The notes beneath the pieces are model-generated. The model was not told the DNA's origin. It made no database searches and was given only the letters and a program-made list of their open reading frames with translations. Position numbers and translations under genes: made by a program. Shown in pieces: positions 1-5,827 of a DNA stretch of 10,750 bases; position 1 is the stretch's first letter, and each line of letters begins with the position of its first letter. The stretch is from Treponema sp. UBA4319 (GTDB lineage Bacteria > Spirochaetota > Spirochaetia > Treponematales > Treponemataceae), in NCBI GenBank assembly GCA_002393865.1, contig DGUD01000198.1, positions 1 through 10,750 of the forward strand, in the 5' to 3' direction.

Positions 1-1759
1 AGAAGTCGTGCAGCTCGTAGGGGCCGACCAGCTCCTCGGTCTTCTGGCTGATGGTGCCTTCCTCCGGCGGCAGCAGCTCCGGGCTGACCGGCGTGGCAAG
101 TATGTCCCTCAGCACCGGGGCAAGCGCCGGGCTGCCCGTGCCCGCAAGCTCCGCCTCTGACGCGAACCAGTCCACCAGATAGCGCACAAGCGTCTTGGGA
201 ATGCTCGCGTTCACGCCGTACATGGACATCTGGTCGCCGTTGTACGTGCACCAGCCGAGCGCGAGCTCGCTCAGGTCTCCTGTGCCGATGACGATGCCGC
301 CGCTCTTGTTCGCCCAGTCCATGAGCACCTGTGTCCGCTCGCGCGCCTGGCAGTTCTCGTAGGTGACGTCGTGGCAGCTCTCGTCCTGCCCGATGTCGGC
401 AAAATGCTGGCGGACGGCTTTCTGTATGTCTATCTCCTTGAGCGTGGCTCCGGTCTCCTGTGCGAGGGCGCGCGCGTTTGCGAGCGTCCGCCCGGTGGTG
501 CCGAAGCAGGGCATGGTGATGGCGGTGATGCGGCTGCGGCTGATGGCGCACTTGTCGAACGCCCGTGCCGTAACGAGCAGTGCGAGCGTGGAGTCGAGCC
601 CTCCGCTCAGCCCGATGACAGCTCCCTGCGCATGGATGTGCCTGAGCCGTTTCGCAAGCCCCTCCGCCTGCATTTCTATCACTTCCCGGCAGCGCGTGCT
701 GCGCTTTGCGGGGTCATGGGGGACGAAGGGGTGCGGGTCTACGCCGCCGAGCAGTCTCCCGGTATCGTCTGCAGCCTGTCCTCCTGCGGCATGGAAGCCG
801 ATGGGCGACGGCTCTCTTCCTCCCGCGAACACGTTGTCCGCAATCTCGAATTCTATGCTGCGGTAGGAATTCCCCGCCTCGGCCTGCTGCGCGCATGCTG
901 CGAATGTCGTCGTCCGCAGCCGCTCGTGCCAGAGCCGCTCAAGGTCAATGTCGGCGGCAATTATCCGCGCGTCCTCCGCGAACGGCGCCGATTCGGCGGC
1001 TATGCTGCCGTTCTGCGCGATGATGCAGTGCCCTCCGAACACCATGTCGGTGCTGCTCTCGTCGTGCCCGGCGCTCGCATAAATGTAGGCGGAGACCGTT
1101 TTTGCGGAGTGCGCGGCGACGAGCATTCGGCGGTAGTCGGCCTTGCCCGCCACCTCGTTGCTGGCGCTCAGGTTCGCGATGACCGTGGCGCCGTGCAGCG
1201 CGTGCAGCGTGGAGGGGGAGAGCGGAACCCATACGTCCTCGCAGAGTTCCGTCGCGAGGCAGAGGCGCCCGTCGTTCTTGTCCGTCAGCAGGATGTCCGT
1301 GCCGAAGGGAATTTCGTCGGGGATGCCGGGAATGCGTATGGATTCGGGGAGCGTCCCGGTCGCCGGGGAGAACCATCTGCGCTCGTAGAATTCCGCGTAT
1401 TCAGGGAGAAAGGTCTTGGGCACGACCGCAAGGATATGTCCCCGCAGGATGTATGCCGCACAGTTGTAGCGGGCGCCGGAAAGCTCTACCGGCAGGCCGA
1501 CGGCAAAGAGCAGCTCGCAGCTTTTTGTCTGCTCGCAGATGCTGCGGAGCGCGGCGTAGGCTGCCGCCTGCAGCGTGTGCTGGAGGAAAAGGTCCGCGCA
1601 CGTATAGCCGGTGATGCACAGCTCCGGGAACACAAGAAAGCGGATATGCTCTGCCGCGGCCTGCTGCACCAGCGGCACTATAGCCGCTGCATTGCTGCTG
1701 CAGTCGGCGACGCTAAGCTGCGGAATCGCGCACCCGGCGCGTAGAATTCCATATTTCAT
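1..1759 (-). CDS. nadE: Glutamine-dependent NAD+ synthetase, 3' end outside window
   Basis: The enzyme makes NAD+ from nicotinic acid adenine dinucleotide, ATP and glutamine in the cytoplasm, the last step of NAD synthesis. 586 codons are visible and the frame is still open at position 1. Residues 1-280 are a nitrilase-type glutaminase domain whose family catalytic triad is in place: Glu46 (FPELCITGY), Lys115 (VPKTFLPEY) and Cys173 (ELCEDVW). From about residue 355 comes the synthetase domain, with the PP-loop SGGLDST at 385-391 and the ammonia/nucleotide-binding stretch GTGDLSELALGW at 492-503. The long bacterial form (M. tuberculosis type) has about 680 residues, so roughly the last 60-100 should be missing here. 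The start at 1759 gives the usual N-terminus, and a -10 box ends only 6 nt before it. There is no Shine-Dalgarno sequence, consistent with a leaderless mRNA. Start and identity are secure. Confidence 0.97.
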   Translation of the reverse strand, partial: MKYGILRAGCAIPQLSVADCSSNAAAIVPLVQQAAAEHIRFLVFPELCITGYTCADLFLQHTLQAAAYAALRSICEQTKSCELLFAVGLPVELSGARYNCAAYILRGHILAVVPKTFLPEYAEFYERRWFSPATGTLPESIRIPGIPDEIPFGTDILLTDKNDGRLCLATELCEDVWVPLSPSTLHALHGATVIANLSASNEVAGKADYRRMLVAAHSAKTVSAYIYASAGHDESSTDMVFGGHCIIAQNGSIAAESAPFAEDARIIAADIDLERLWHERLRTTTFAACAQQAEAGNSYRSIEFEIADNVFAGGREPSPIGFHAAGGQAADDTGRLLGGVDPHPFVPHDPAKRSTRCREVIEMQAEGLAKRLRHIHAQGAVIGLSGGLDSTLALLVTARAFDKCAISRSRITAITMPCFGTTGRTLANARALAQETGATLKEIDIQKAVRQHFADIGQDESCHDVTYENCQARERTQVLMDWANKSGGIVIGTGDLSELALGWCTYNGDQMSMYGVNASIPKTLVRYLVDWFASEAELAGTGSPALAPVLRDILATPVSPELLPPEEGTISQKTEELVGPYELHDF

Positions 1760-1765
1760 GGCACA

Positions 1766-1794
1766 AGTATAGCGGAGCAGCCTCAAAAAGTCTA
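1766..1794 (-). promoter_or_regulatory. nadE promoter, apparently leaderless
   Basis: On the minus strand a -35-like TAGACT (1794-1789, 4 of 6 consensus bases) and a -10 TATACT (1771-1766) are separated by 17 bp. Six bases (TGTGCC) follow the -10 box and then comes the nadE ATG, so a start site at the usual distance falls on the A of ATG. Basis: sequence match to sigma70-type consensus; the transcription start is inferred. Confidence 0.65.
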
Positions 1795-1800
1795 CAGAAC

Positions 1801-1872
1801 AGCGCTGCCCGGAGCGTTCCTTCTCCGCTCGGCGCTGATAATCCGGAGGCGGATTGTCCCGTGCTCCGGGAC
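1801..1872. repeat. Block of three tandem inverted repeats in the nadE-ComFB intergenic region
   Basis: Three stem-loops lie end to end. The first pairs 1801-1805 with 1832-1836 (AGCGC/GCGCT), with an inner stem 1812-1816/1826-1830 (GAGCG/CGCTC). The second is AATCCG-GAGG-CGGATT at 1840-1855. The third is GTCCCG-TGCTC-CGGGAC at 1856-1872 and directly abuts the second. No T-run follows on either strand, so these are not ordinary terminators. The block lies upstream of the predicted start sites of both flanking genes, so neither leader explains it. Its function is unknown. The rest of 1760-2173 outside the two promoters and the ComFB leader shows no convincing gene. Confidence 0.55.
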
Positions 1873-1987
1873 TAGGGATGCATACCCATCGTTCGGCTTT
1901 CTGTTTCATAATAATTAAAGGAATTATGGAGGGATGGCCGGAAAGGCGCCGGCGCTGAGAAAAAAACAGCTTATCGGCGTCTGTCGG

Positions 1988-2016
1988 TTGCAATTTATCT
2001 TGCACTGTTGTATAAT
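1988..2016 (+). promoter_or_regulatory. Promoter of the ComFB-domain gene
   Basis: TTGCAA (1988-1993) and TATAAT (2011-2016) are separated by exactly 17 bp, a near-perfect sigma70-type promoter. The predicted start near 2023 leaves a leader of about 150 nt before the coding sequence. This promoter also lies inside the apparent upstream extension of the reading frame, which argues against a start at 1934. Confidence 0.75.
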
Positions 2017-2022
2017 CTGTCG

Positions 2023-2173
2023 TATAGGGAGGAGTGCTTGCGGGATTTTTTCCGGGCTGCCCATTGCAAAAGACTTTTTCGGCTGTTCGGAGTCTTTGGA
2101 AAATAAAGCATGCTTTCTGTCGGCAGCAAGCGGTATTTTGCGTGATTTCTCGAATTCTATAGGTGGGGTTTGG
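2023..2173 (+). other. Long, potentially structured 5' leader of the ComFB-domain gene
   Basis: About 150 nt separate the predicted transcription start from the coding start. The leader contains AAAGACT (2069-2075) pairing perfectly with AGTCTTT (2091-2097), and a 12-bp perfect palindrome AAAGCATGCTTT (2105-2116). A purine-rich ribosome-binding site, AGGTGGGG (2161-2168), closes it. I could not match it to a known riboswitch class, including the c-di-GMP GEMM type. Confidence 0.45.
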
Positions 2174-2902
2174 ATGATGGTCAATATTCACAATATTATG
2201 GAAGAGCAGGTTATCAGCCGCGTAAACCAGCTGTATGAGCAGGTGAAGGACAGGGGAACTTCATGGCTGTCTTGTGATTGTGAGAACTGCCGTCTTGATA
2301 CGATAAACTATGTGCTGAACCGTATTCCTCCGCGTTATGTTGTGAGCGGCCGCGGCGTCGCGCACAATACGGCGGCTGTCCTCAGCGACTCGCAGCTTGC
2401 GGCTGATATAGACCGCATCGGGCTGGAGGGAATGCGGCTGGTAAGCATGGCGAAACGCCCGTACCATAAGACGCTCAAACTGAACGGGGGCAAGGCGCCG
2501 CTGATGATATACCCCGCGTTTCATTTCCCGACTTTTACCGGCGCCGTGTATGACGGCTCCACGTTCGAGCCGCTCATCGGCGCGAATGTCCTGCTCAAGC
2601 ATGAGGGCGAGACCGCCGTCATGATGGATTCCAGCTGGGCAAATCCCTGCACGACCTTCAAGGCGACGCTCGGCAACTATACTTTCTGGGTGGCGCCGGA
2701 GCCTGCCTCAAAAGAAAGCATCGCCCGTGAATTCACGTTCACCGTGGAGATTTCCGCGGAAGGCTATCTGCCCGTAACGTATTCCTTCGATGTCCCGCTC
2801 GTCAGCGAGATGAACGACAGGCGCGAGCTTAATTCTGTGTATAGCCTTAAAATACAGGATTTATTCCTCTTCCGCGATGACGTGGTGAACGAGCAGGAAT
2901 AG
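2174..2902 (+). CDS. ComFB-domain protein with C-terminal beta-sandwich-like domain
   Basis: Residues 1-60 match the late-competence ComFB family: a short helix region (IHNIMEEQVISRV), a Cys cluster C34-x-C36-x2-C39, and the hallmark NRIPPRYV at 49-56. ComFB proteins are small cytosolic proteins; some bind cyclic dinucleotides such as c-di-GMP (literature knowledge, not shown here). Residues about 118-210 look different: FTGAVYDGSTFEPLIGANV, then alternating beta strands ending EGYLPVTYSFDV, resembling carboxypeptidase-regulatory/transthyretin-like beta sandwiches. There is no signal peptide or membrane segment. The length of 242 aa is more than twice a plain ComFB protein. The frame stays open back to 1934, but the promoter at 1988-2016 and the ribosome-binding site at 2161-2168 favour ATG 2174 (or 2177). 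Family call for the N-terminus is confident; for the C-terminus it is moderate. Confidence 0.85.
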   Translation: MMVNIHNIMEEQVISRVNQLYEQVKDRGTSWLSCDCENCRLDTINYVLNRIPPRYVVSGRGVAHNTAAVLSDSQLAADIDRIGLEGMRLVSMAKRPYHKTLKLNGGKAPLMIYPAFHFPTFTGAVYDGSTFEPLIGANVLLKHEGETAVMMDSSWANPCTTFKATLGNYTFWVAPEPASKESIAREFTFTVEISAEGYLPVTYSFDVPLVSEMNDRRELNSVYSLKIQDLFLFRDDVVNEQE

Positions 2903-2989
2903 GGACGATTTTAAAACCTGAGCTTTTAGGGCTGACTTTTGAAACTGCGATGTTCCGGGCCGCGGTGCTATGGCGGCTGGGAACTCTTT

Positions 2990-3030
2990 GCATAGCCGGA
3001 AAATCGCTTTTGGCGCGTTTTTCGCTATGC
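2990..3030. repeat. Imperfect stem-loop between the ComFB and BI-1 genes
   Basis: GCATAGC (2990-2996) pairs perfectly with GCTATGC (3024-3030). After one bulged base, GGAAAA pairs with TTTTTC to extend the stem. No terminal T-run follows it, so it is a poor candidate terminator for the ComFB gene. Confidence 0.5.
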
Positions 3031-3042
3031 CGGATAGGCTCT

Positions 3043-3078
3043 GTGCCGCATGCCGGAGAGCCGGATTTTGTGCGGCAC
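3043..3078. repeat. 8-bp inverted repeat with nested CCGG hairpin
   Basis: GTGCCGCA (3043-3050) pairs perfectly with TGCGGCAC (3071-3078). Inside it CCGG-AGAG-CCGG (3053-3064) forms a second stem. It lies 65 bases before the BI-1 start, so it may be in that gene's leader. No clear promoter for the BI-1 gene was found; the stretch 2903-3143 holds no convincing gene. Confidence 0.5.
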
Positions 3079-3143
3079 TGCCCATACATCCAATCGGTTA
3101 CGGAGGCGCTCCCGTGTGGCGGCGTTTTCTGCAGGAGGCATTG

Positions 3144-3866
3144 ATGTCAGATTTCGTATCTTCCCGCGAGCTGGGGCTGGATAAGAATTCCTTTGTGACG
3201 AGGACTTTTGCATGGATGTTCGCGGCGCTGCTCATCAGCGCGGTGACGGCTCTTGCGACGGTCATGGCCCTTGCCGTGTACCCGCCCTTCCTCAAGCTGC
3301 TGTTCGGCAACCATTGCATCGGCTTTGTCGTGCTGGCTGTCGGGGAGCTTGGGCTTGTCTGGTATCTCTCCTCCCATCTGAGGGAGCTTTCCGTGCGTGC
3401 AGCCTCGCTCTGCTTCATCGCCTATGCGGTGATTAACGGCATAACCCTCTCGTCCGTGTTCCTCGTATACAGCATCGCCTCCATCGCGCTTGCCTTCCTC
3501 GGTACGGCGCTTATGTTCGGCTTTATGAGCGTGTACGGGAGCGTGACGAAGGCGAACCTTGCGACCGCCGGGCACTATCTTATGATGGGGCTTGTCGGCC
3601 TGCTGATAGTCTCCGGAGTGAACCTGCTGGTCGGTATGTTCACGCATATCCGCCTCGGATGGCTTGACTGGGCGATTTCTTTTGCGACTGTCATTATCTT
3701 TGCCGGCCTTACGGCCTATGATACGCAGCGCATCATGCTTGCCGCGGGGCATTCCGATAATTCCGATGCCTACAAGAAGATAGCCGTCTACGGCGCCCTG
3801 CAGCTCTATCTGGATTTCATCAATATATTCCTTTCGCTCCTGCGGCTTTTCGGCAGAAGGCGCTGA
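3144..3866 (+). CDS. Bax inhibitor-1 (BI-1/TMBIM, UPF0005) family membrane protein
   Basis: This 240-aa inner-membrane protein has about seven hydrophobic segments, near residues 22-45, 57-75, 86-104, 108-130, 145-166, 174-192 and 211-234. The C-terminal hallmark is present: FAGLTAYDTQRI (186-197) with Asp193, then YLDFINIFLSLLRLFG (222-237) with Asp224. In the structurally studied bacterial homologue YetJ, an Asp pair at this position forms the pH-sensitive gate of a Ca2+ leak; a similar role here is inferred. ATG 3144 is chosen because AGGAGG sits at 3133-3138, five bases upstream, and MSDF-x-LGLDKNSFVTRTF is the usual soluble N-terminus; the open frame back to 2970 has no such support. A terminator follows at 3887. 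The physiological role of bacterial members is poorly defined. Confidence 0.95.
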   Translation: MSDFVSSRELGLDKNSFVTRTFAWMFAALLISAVTALATVMALAVYPPFLKLLFGNHCIGFVVLAVGELGLVWYLSSHLRELSVRAASLCFIAYAVINGITLSSVFLVYSIASIALAFLGTALMFGFMSVYGSVTKANLATAGHYLMMGLVGLLIVSGVNLLVGMFTHIRLGWLDWAISFATVIIFAGLTAYDTQRIMLAAGHSDNSDAYKKIAVYGALQLYLDFINIFLSLLRLFGRRR

Positions 3867-3886
3867 GGACTTCCCGCTGTGGCGGC

Positions 3887-3930
3887 AAGCAATGCCCGGT
3901 GGCGGCTGTTTCCGCAGGGTATTGCTTTTC
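3887..3930 (+). terminator. Terminator downstream of the BI-1 gene
   Basis: AAGCAATGCCC (3887-3897) pairs with GGGTATTGCTT (3917-3927), 11 bp with a single G-T wobble. An inner GCGG/CCGC stem (3902-3905/3912-3915) sits in the loop. TTTTC ends the element; the T-run is short, so termination may be moderate. Confidence 0.7.
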
Positions 3931-3980
3931 AGGGTTCCCTTCATCATACCGGGCGCCGCTCCCTGAGGCGCACAGTGCAT

Positions 3981-4147
3981 TATAATCCGGACGGAAAAGC
4001 TCCTGGACCAGATTCAAAAGTCGTCTGCTTTTGAAAGCGGCGCTCTTATACGCGCCGTCTGCGAGGAAAAAGTACTGGGCTGGAAAACGAGAGGAATGAA
4101 CCTGTCTGGAGAGCTGCCGCTTCCCTTCCTGGTCTTGCATTTTTTTT
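3981..4147 (+). ncRNA. Possible structured small RNA (speculative)
   Basis: A TATAAT (3981-3986) without a recognisable -35 box is followed by two perfect stem-loops: TTCAAAAG-(7 nt)-CTTTTGAA (4013-4035) and CGGCGC-(8 nt)-GCGCCG (4038-4057). An eight-T run follows at 4140-4147. A transcript starting near 3993 would be about 155 nt. It matches no RNA family I know (not SRP, 6S, tmRNA or RNase P). The stem directly before the T-run is weak. The rest of 3867-4224 holds no recognisable gene. Confidence 0.3.
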
Positions 4148-4157
4148 CAGGCAGAGC

Positions 4158-4180
4158 CTTGCAGAAATGTGTGCTGCAAG
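4158..4180. repeat. Perfect 7-bp stem-loop downstream of the tRNA pair
   Basis: CTTGCAG (4158-4164) pairs with CTGCAAG (4174-4180) across a 9-nt loop. It is the second of two hairpins met by a transcript leaving the tRNA genes on the minus strand. Confidence 0.5.
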
Positions 4181-4183
4181 CTT

Positions 4184-4212
4184 GCTGATTCGGAAACAGG
4201 TTTCCGAACAGC
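4184..4212 (-). terminator. Strong hairpin just downstream of tRNA-Pro, possible tRNA terminator
   Basis: GCTG + TTCGGAAAC - CT - GTTTCCGAA + CAGC (minus strand) forms a 13-bp stem with one bulged T. It begins 12 nt after the mature 3' end of tRNA-Pro. No T-run follows, so it may end transcription inefficiently or protect/process the precursor instead. Stem seen in sequence; role inferred. Confidence 0.5.
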
Positions 4213-4224
4213 GCTCATGCGCAG

Positions 4225-4297
<73 letters not shown>

Positions 4298-4302
4298 AAG
4301 CA

Positions 4303-4375
4303 TGGTCGATGACAGGATCGAACTGCCGACACTCTGGGTGTAAACCAGATGCTCTCCCGGCTGAGCTAATCGACC
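4303..4375 (-). tRNA. tRNA-Val (anticodon TAC)
   Basis: The 73-nt cloverleaf has a perfect acceptor GGTCGAT/ATCGACC, D arm GCTC-AGCCGGGA-GAGC, anticodon stem TCTGG/CCAGA with loop TTTACAC (anticodon TAC), and T arm GGCAG-TTCGATC-CTGTC. It reads GUN valine codons. CCA is not encoded, so CCA-adding enzyme is needed. It is the first gene of a two-tRNA unit; a TGCTT spacer leads to tRNA-Pro. Confidence 0.97.
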
Positions 4376-4388
4376 ATATAAGCTGAAT

Positions 4389-4417
4389 CTGAGCGTAATA
4401 TCGGAGGTTCCGCTCAG
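4389..4417 (-). other. Inverted repeat in the tRNA leader
   Basis: CTGAGCG (4389-4395) and CGCTCAG (4411-4417) form a perfect 7-bp stem around a 15-nt loop, within the predicted 5' leader between the promoter and tRNA-Val. An alternative inner hairpin CGGA-GGT-TCCG (4402-4412) overlaps it. It is probably a leader structure removed by RNase P. Confidence 0.45.
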
Positions 4418-4427
4418 GTCTTACTCC

Positions 4428-4457
4428 AGTATAACAAGAATGCCTTTTCTTTGTCAA
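4428..4457 (-). promoter_or_regulatory. Promoter of the tRNA-Val/tRNA-Pro unit
   Basis: On the minus strand there is a perfect -35 TTGACA (4457-4452), an 18-bp spacer and -10 TATACT (4433-4428), preceded by TGT (extended -10). This is the strongest promoter in the window, as expected for stable RNA. The start would be near 4421, giving a leader of about 46 nt. Confidence 0.85.
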
Positions 4458-4500
4458 GATGCGCATATTCCTGTGATATTTTTGACGCGGGGGCTGGAAT

Positions 4501-4523
4501 TTCAGCGCTGAATGATGTATAAT
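4501..4523 (+). promoter_or_regulatory. -10 box with adjacent palindrome, HU promoter
   Basis: TATAAT (4518-4523) is the likely -10 box of the HU gene, giving a leader of about 50 nt. No good -35 is at the right distance (TGGAAT at 4495-4500, 3 of 6 bases; TTGACG at 4482-4487 is too far). A perfect 12-bp palindrome, TTCAGCGCTGAA (4501-4512), occupies the would-be spacer, where a bound regulator would meet RNA polymerase. Confidence 0.55.
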
Positions 4524-4581
4524 GTAAAAGCTTTCTCTTATGTAGGGAACGGAATACAATTCATTGTGGAGAATTATCATC

Positions 4582-4860
4582 ATGAACAAAGTTGAACTGG
4601 TTGATGCAATTGCAAAAGACACTGGTCTTTCAAAGAAAGATTCTGAAGCTGCCCTTAAATCGTTTATTGAAACTGTTTCAAAGGAGCTCACGAAGGGGCA
4701 CACAGTGCAGCTTATCGGTTTTGGTACGTTTGAGGTTGGCAAGCGCGCTGCCCGCACTGGTCGCAACCCCGCTACTGGCGAGACAATCAAGATTGCAGCC
4801 TCAAAGACGCCGAAGTTCAAGCCCGGAAAAGCGCTCAAAGACAGGGTCAACAAGAAATAA
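4582..4860 (+). CDS. HU-family nucleoid DNA-binding protein
   Basis: This 92-aa protein is full length for a bacterial HU. HU dimers bind and bend DNA without strong sequence preference and help shape the nucleoid. Seen here: the N-terminal helices ([19 protein letters not shown]), the core [18 protein letters not shown] (46-63), and the beta-arm with Pro63 in RNPATGE, the residue that in the family inserts between base pairs. The tail [12 protein letters not shown] is typical. The start ATG 4582 has GGAGA (4568-4572) 9 nt upstream; the apparent TTG start at 4564 only adds six atypical residues. It has its own -10 box and a clear terminator, so it is monocistronic. Its codons look less GC-rich than those of its neighbours, in keeping with a highly expressed gene. 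HU versus IHF subunit cannot be fully decided, but HU fits better. Confidence 0.96.
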   Translation: MNKVELVDAIAKDTGLSKKDSEAALKSFIETVSKELTKGHTVQLIGFGTFEVGKRAARTGRNPATGETIKIAASKTPKFKPGKALKDRVNKK

Positions 4861-4877
4861 ATTCCGATGCCCTTCAG

Positions 4878-4912
4878 AAGACCGCAGCCGTTCGCAGGGG
4901 CGGTCTTTTTTA
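4878..4912 (+). terminator. Intrinsic terminator of the HU gene
   Basis: AAGACCGC (4878-4885) pairs perfectly with GCGGTCTT (4900-4907) and is followed by TTTT, 17 bases after the HU stop codon. It is a standard intrinsic terminator. Confidence 0.88.
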
Positions 4913-4915
4913 TCT

Positions 4916-4970
4916 GGCATCCTCCGGCAAGCTTCCCGCATTTTGGGTGCCGCTGCCTCCGGGCTATGCC
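4916..4970. repeat. Long imperfect stem-loop before the TcdA-like gene
   Basis: GGCAT (4916-4920) pairs with ATGCC (4966-4970), and CCGG (4924-4927) with CCGG (4959-4962), across a symmetric 3x3 internal loop. Its right arm contains GCTATGCCGGA (4963-4973), an 11-mer also present at 3024-3034 in the stem-loop before the BI-1 gene. Confidence 0.4.
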
Positions 4971-5008
4971 GGAATCCGGACTATGTTTTTTCCTGAAGGA
5001 AATTCCCT

Positions 5009-5749
5009 ATGATATCGCAGTTTTCCAGAACGCAGCTCTTGTTCGGCAGCGAGCGGATGGAGCGCCTGGCTTCCGCCCATGTCATTGTATTCGGCGCAGG
5101 GGGAGTTGGCGGCTATGTGATTGAGGCGCTTGCACGCGGCGGCATAGGAGCCATCGATATCGTCGATAACGATACGGTCTGCCTGAGCAACTTGAACCGG
5201 CAGCTGTATGCGCTGCATTCGACAATCGGGCAGTACAAGGTGGATGTCGCCGCCGCCCGTGTCCATGACATCAATCCGGCTTGCAGGGTGACGCCGCACC
5301 GGACTTTTTTCCTGCCGGAGACGGCGGATGACTTTGATTTTTCCAGCTATGACTATGCGGTAGACTGTATCGATACAGTTTCAGGGAAGATTCAGATTAT
5401 AATGCAGGCAAAGAATGCCTGTATCCCTGTCATCAGCAGCATGGGGACGGGGAACAAGCTGGATCCGACCATGCTGGAGCTTGCGGACATTGCGGATACG
5501 AGCGTCTGCCCGCTTGCCCGCGTTGTGCGGCAGGAGCTCCGCAAGCGCGGCGTGGAGCACGTAAAGGTTGTCTATTCCCGCGAGCCCGTCATGCGCCCCC
5601 TGTACGCGCAGGAAAGCGGGGAGGAGGCCGCACCGCCGGGCCGCCGCCCGCCGGGAAGTACTTCCTTTGTCCCGCCGGTTGCCGGTCTTGTCATTGCCGG
5701 CGAGGTTATCAAGGATTTGGCCGCTTTCCATGCGCCGGAGTCTTTGTAG
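5009..5749 (+). CDS. tcdA: TcdA/CsdL-like ThiF-family enzyme (tRNA threonylcarbamoyladenosine dehydratase)
   Basis: The family uses ATP to cyclise N6-threonylcarbamoyladenosine (t6A) at tRNA position 37 into ct6A. The E1/ThiF adenylation fold is clear: FSRTQLLFGSERMERL at the N-terminus, GAGGVGGYVIEALARGGIG (29-47), VDNDTVCLSNLNRQ (52-65) with the ATP-contacting Arg64, Lys77 in QYKVDV, and DCIDTVSGK (119-127). The closing GSTSFVPPVAGLVIAGEVI is where TcdA proteins have a similar conserved segment. The length of 246 aa is close to E. coli TcdA (268). AAGGA (4996-5000) lies 8 nt before the ATG. A weak hairpin, TTTCC-TGAA-GGAAA (4989-5002), would cover this ribosome-binding site. Other ThiF-family roles (thiamine or molybdopterin activation) are less likely given the N- and C-terminal signatures. 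Confidence 0.88.
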   Translation: MISQFSRTQLLFGSERMERLASAHVIVFGAGGVGGYVIEALARGGIGAIDIVDNDTVCLSNLNRQLYALHSTIGQYKVDVAAARVHDINPACRVTPHRTFFLPETADDFDFSSYDYAVDCIDTVSGKIQIIMQAKNACIPVISSMGTGNKLDPTMLELADIADTSVCPLARVVRQELRKRGVEHVKVVYSREPVMRPLYAQESGEEAAPPGRRPPGSTSFVPPVAGLVIAGEVIKDLAAFHAPESL

Positions 5750-5827
5750 CGAAGCGCTCCTGCGTTGTTTGCGCGTTCAGGTGGGAATCGGTGCCGCTGC
5801 GTGCGGCGGGACGCGCTGATTATTTCA

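Noticed and set aside
371..1744. Long plus-strand open frame (457 codons) opposite nadE
   Set aside because: It is antisense to a clear, motif-complete NadE; its translation is Arg/Ala/Gly-rich with no domain, a typical shadow frame in GC-rich DNA.
1926..1958. Ten-codon mini-ORF (MEGWPERRRR) after AAAGGA
   Set aside because: It lies before the only convincing promoter of the region, and its composition gives no sign of being a leader peptide.
1934..2173. Upstream extension of the ComFB-domain frame
   Set aside because: It contains the promoter TTGCAA-17-TATAAT, its residues show no similarity to anything, and a ribosome-binding site sits right before ATG 2174/2177.
2023..2173. c-di-GMP (GEMM) riboswitch in the ComFB leader
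   Set aside because: The characteristic conserved core and tetraloop-receptor pattern could not be found.
2970..3143. N-terminal extension of the BI-1 protein
   Set aside because: AGGAGG five bases before ATG 3144 and the family's normal N-terminus fix the start; the extension is cysteine/arginine-rich noise across hairpins.
3967..4182. Plus-strand open stretch with protein-like text (EKLLDQIQKSSAFESGAL)
   Set aside because: No ATG/GTG/TTG with a ribosome-binding site at its beginning, no recognisable family, and it overlaps perfect RNA stem-loops; a gene remnant cannot be excluded but is unsupported.
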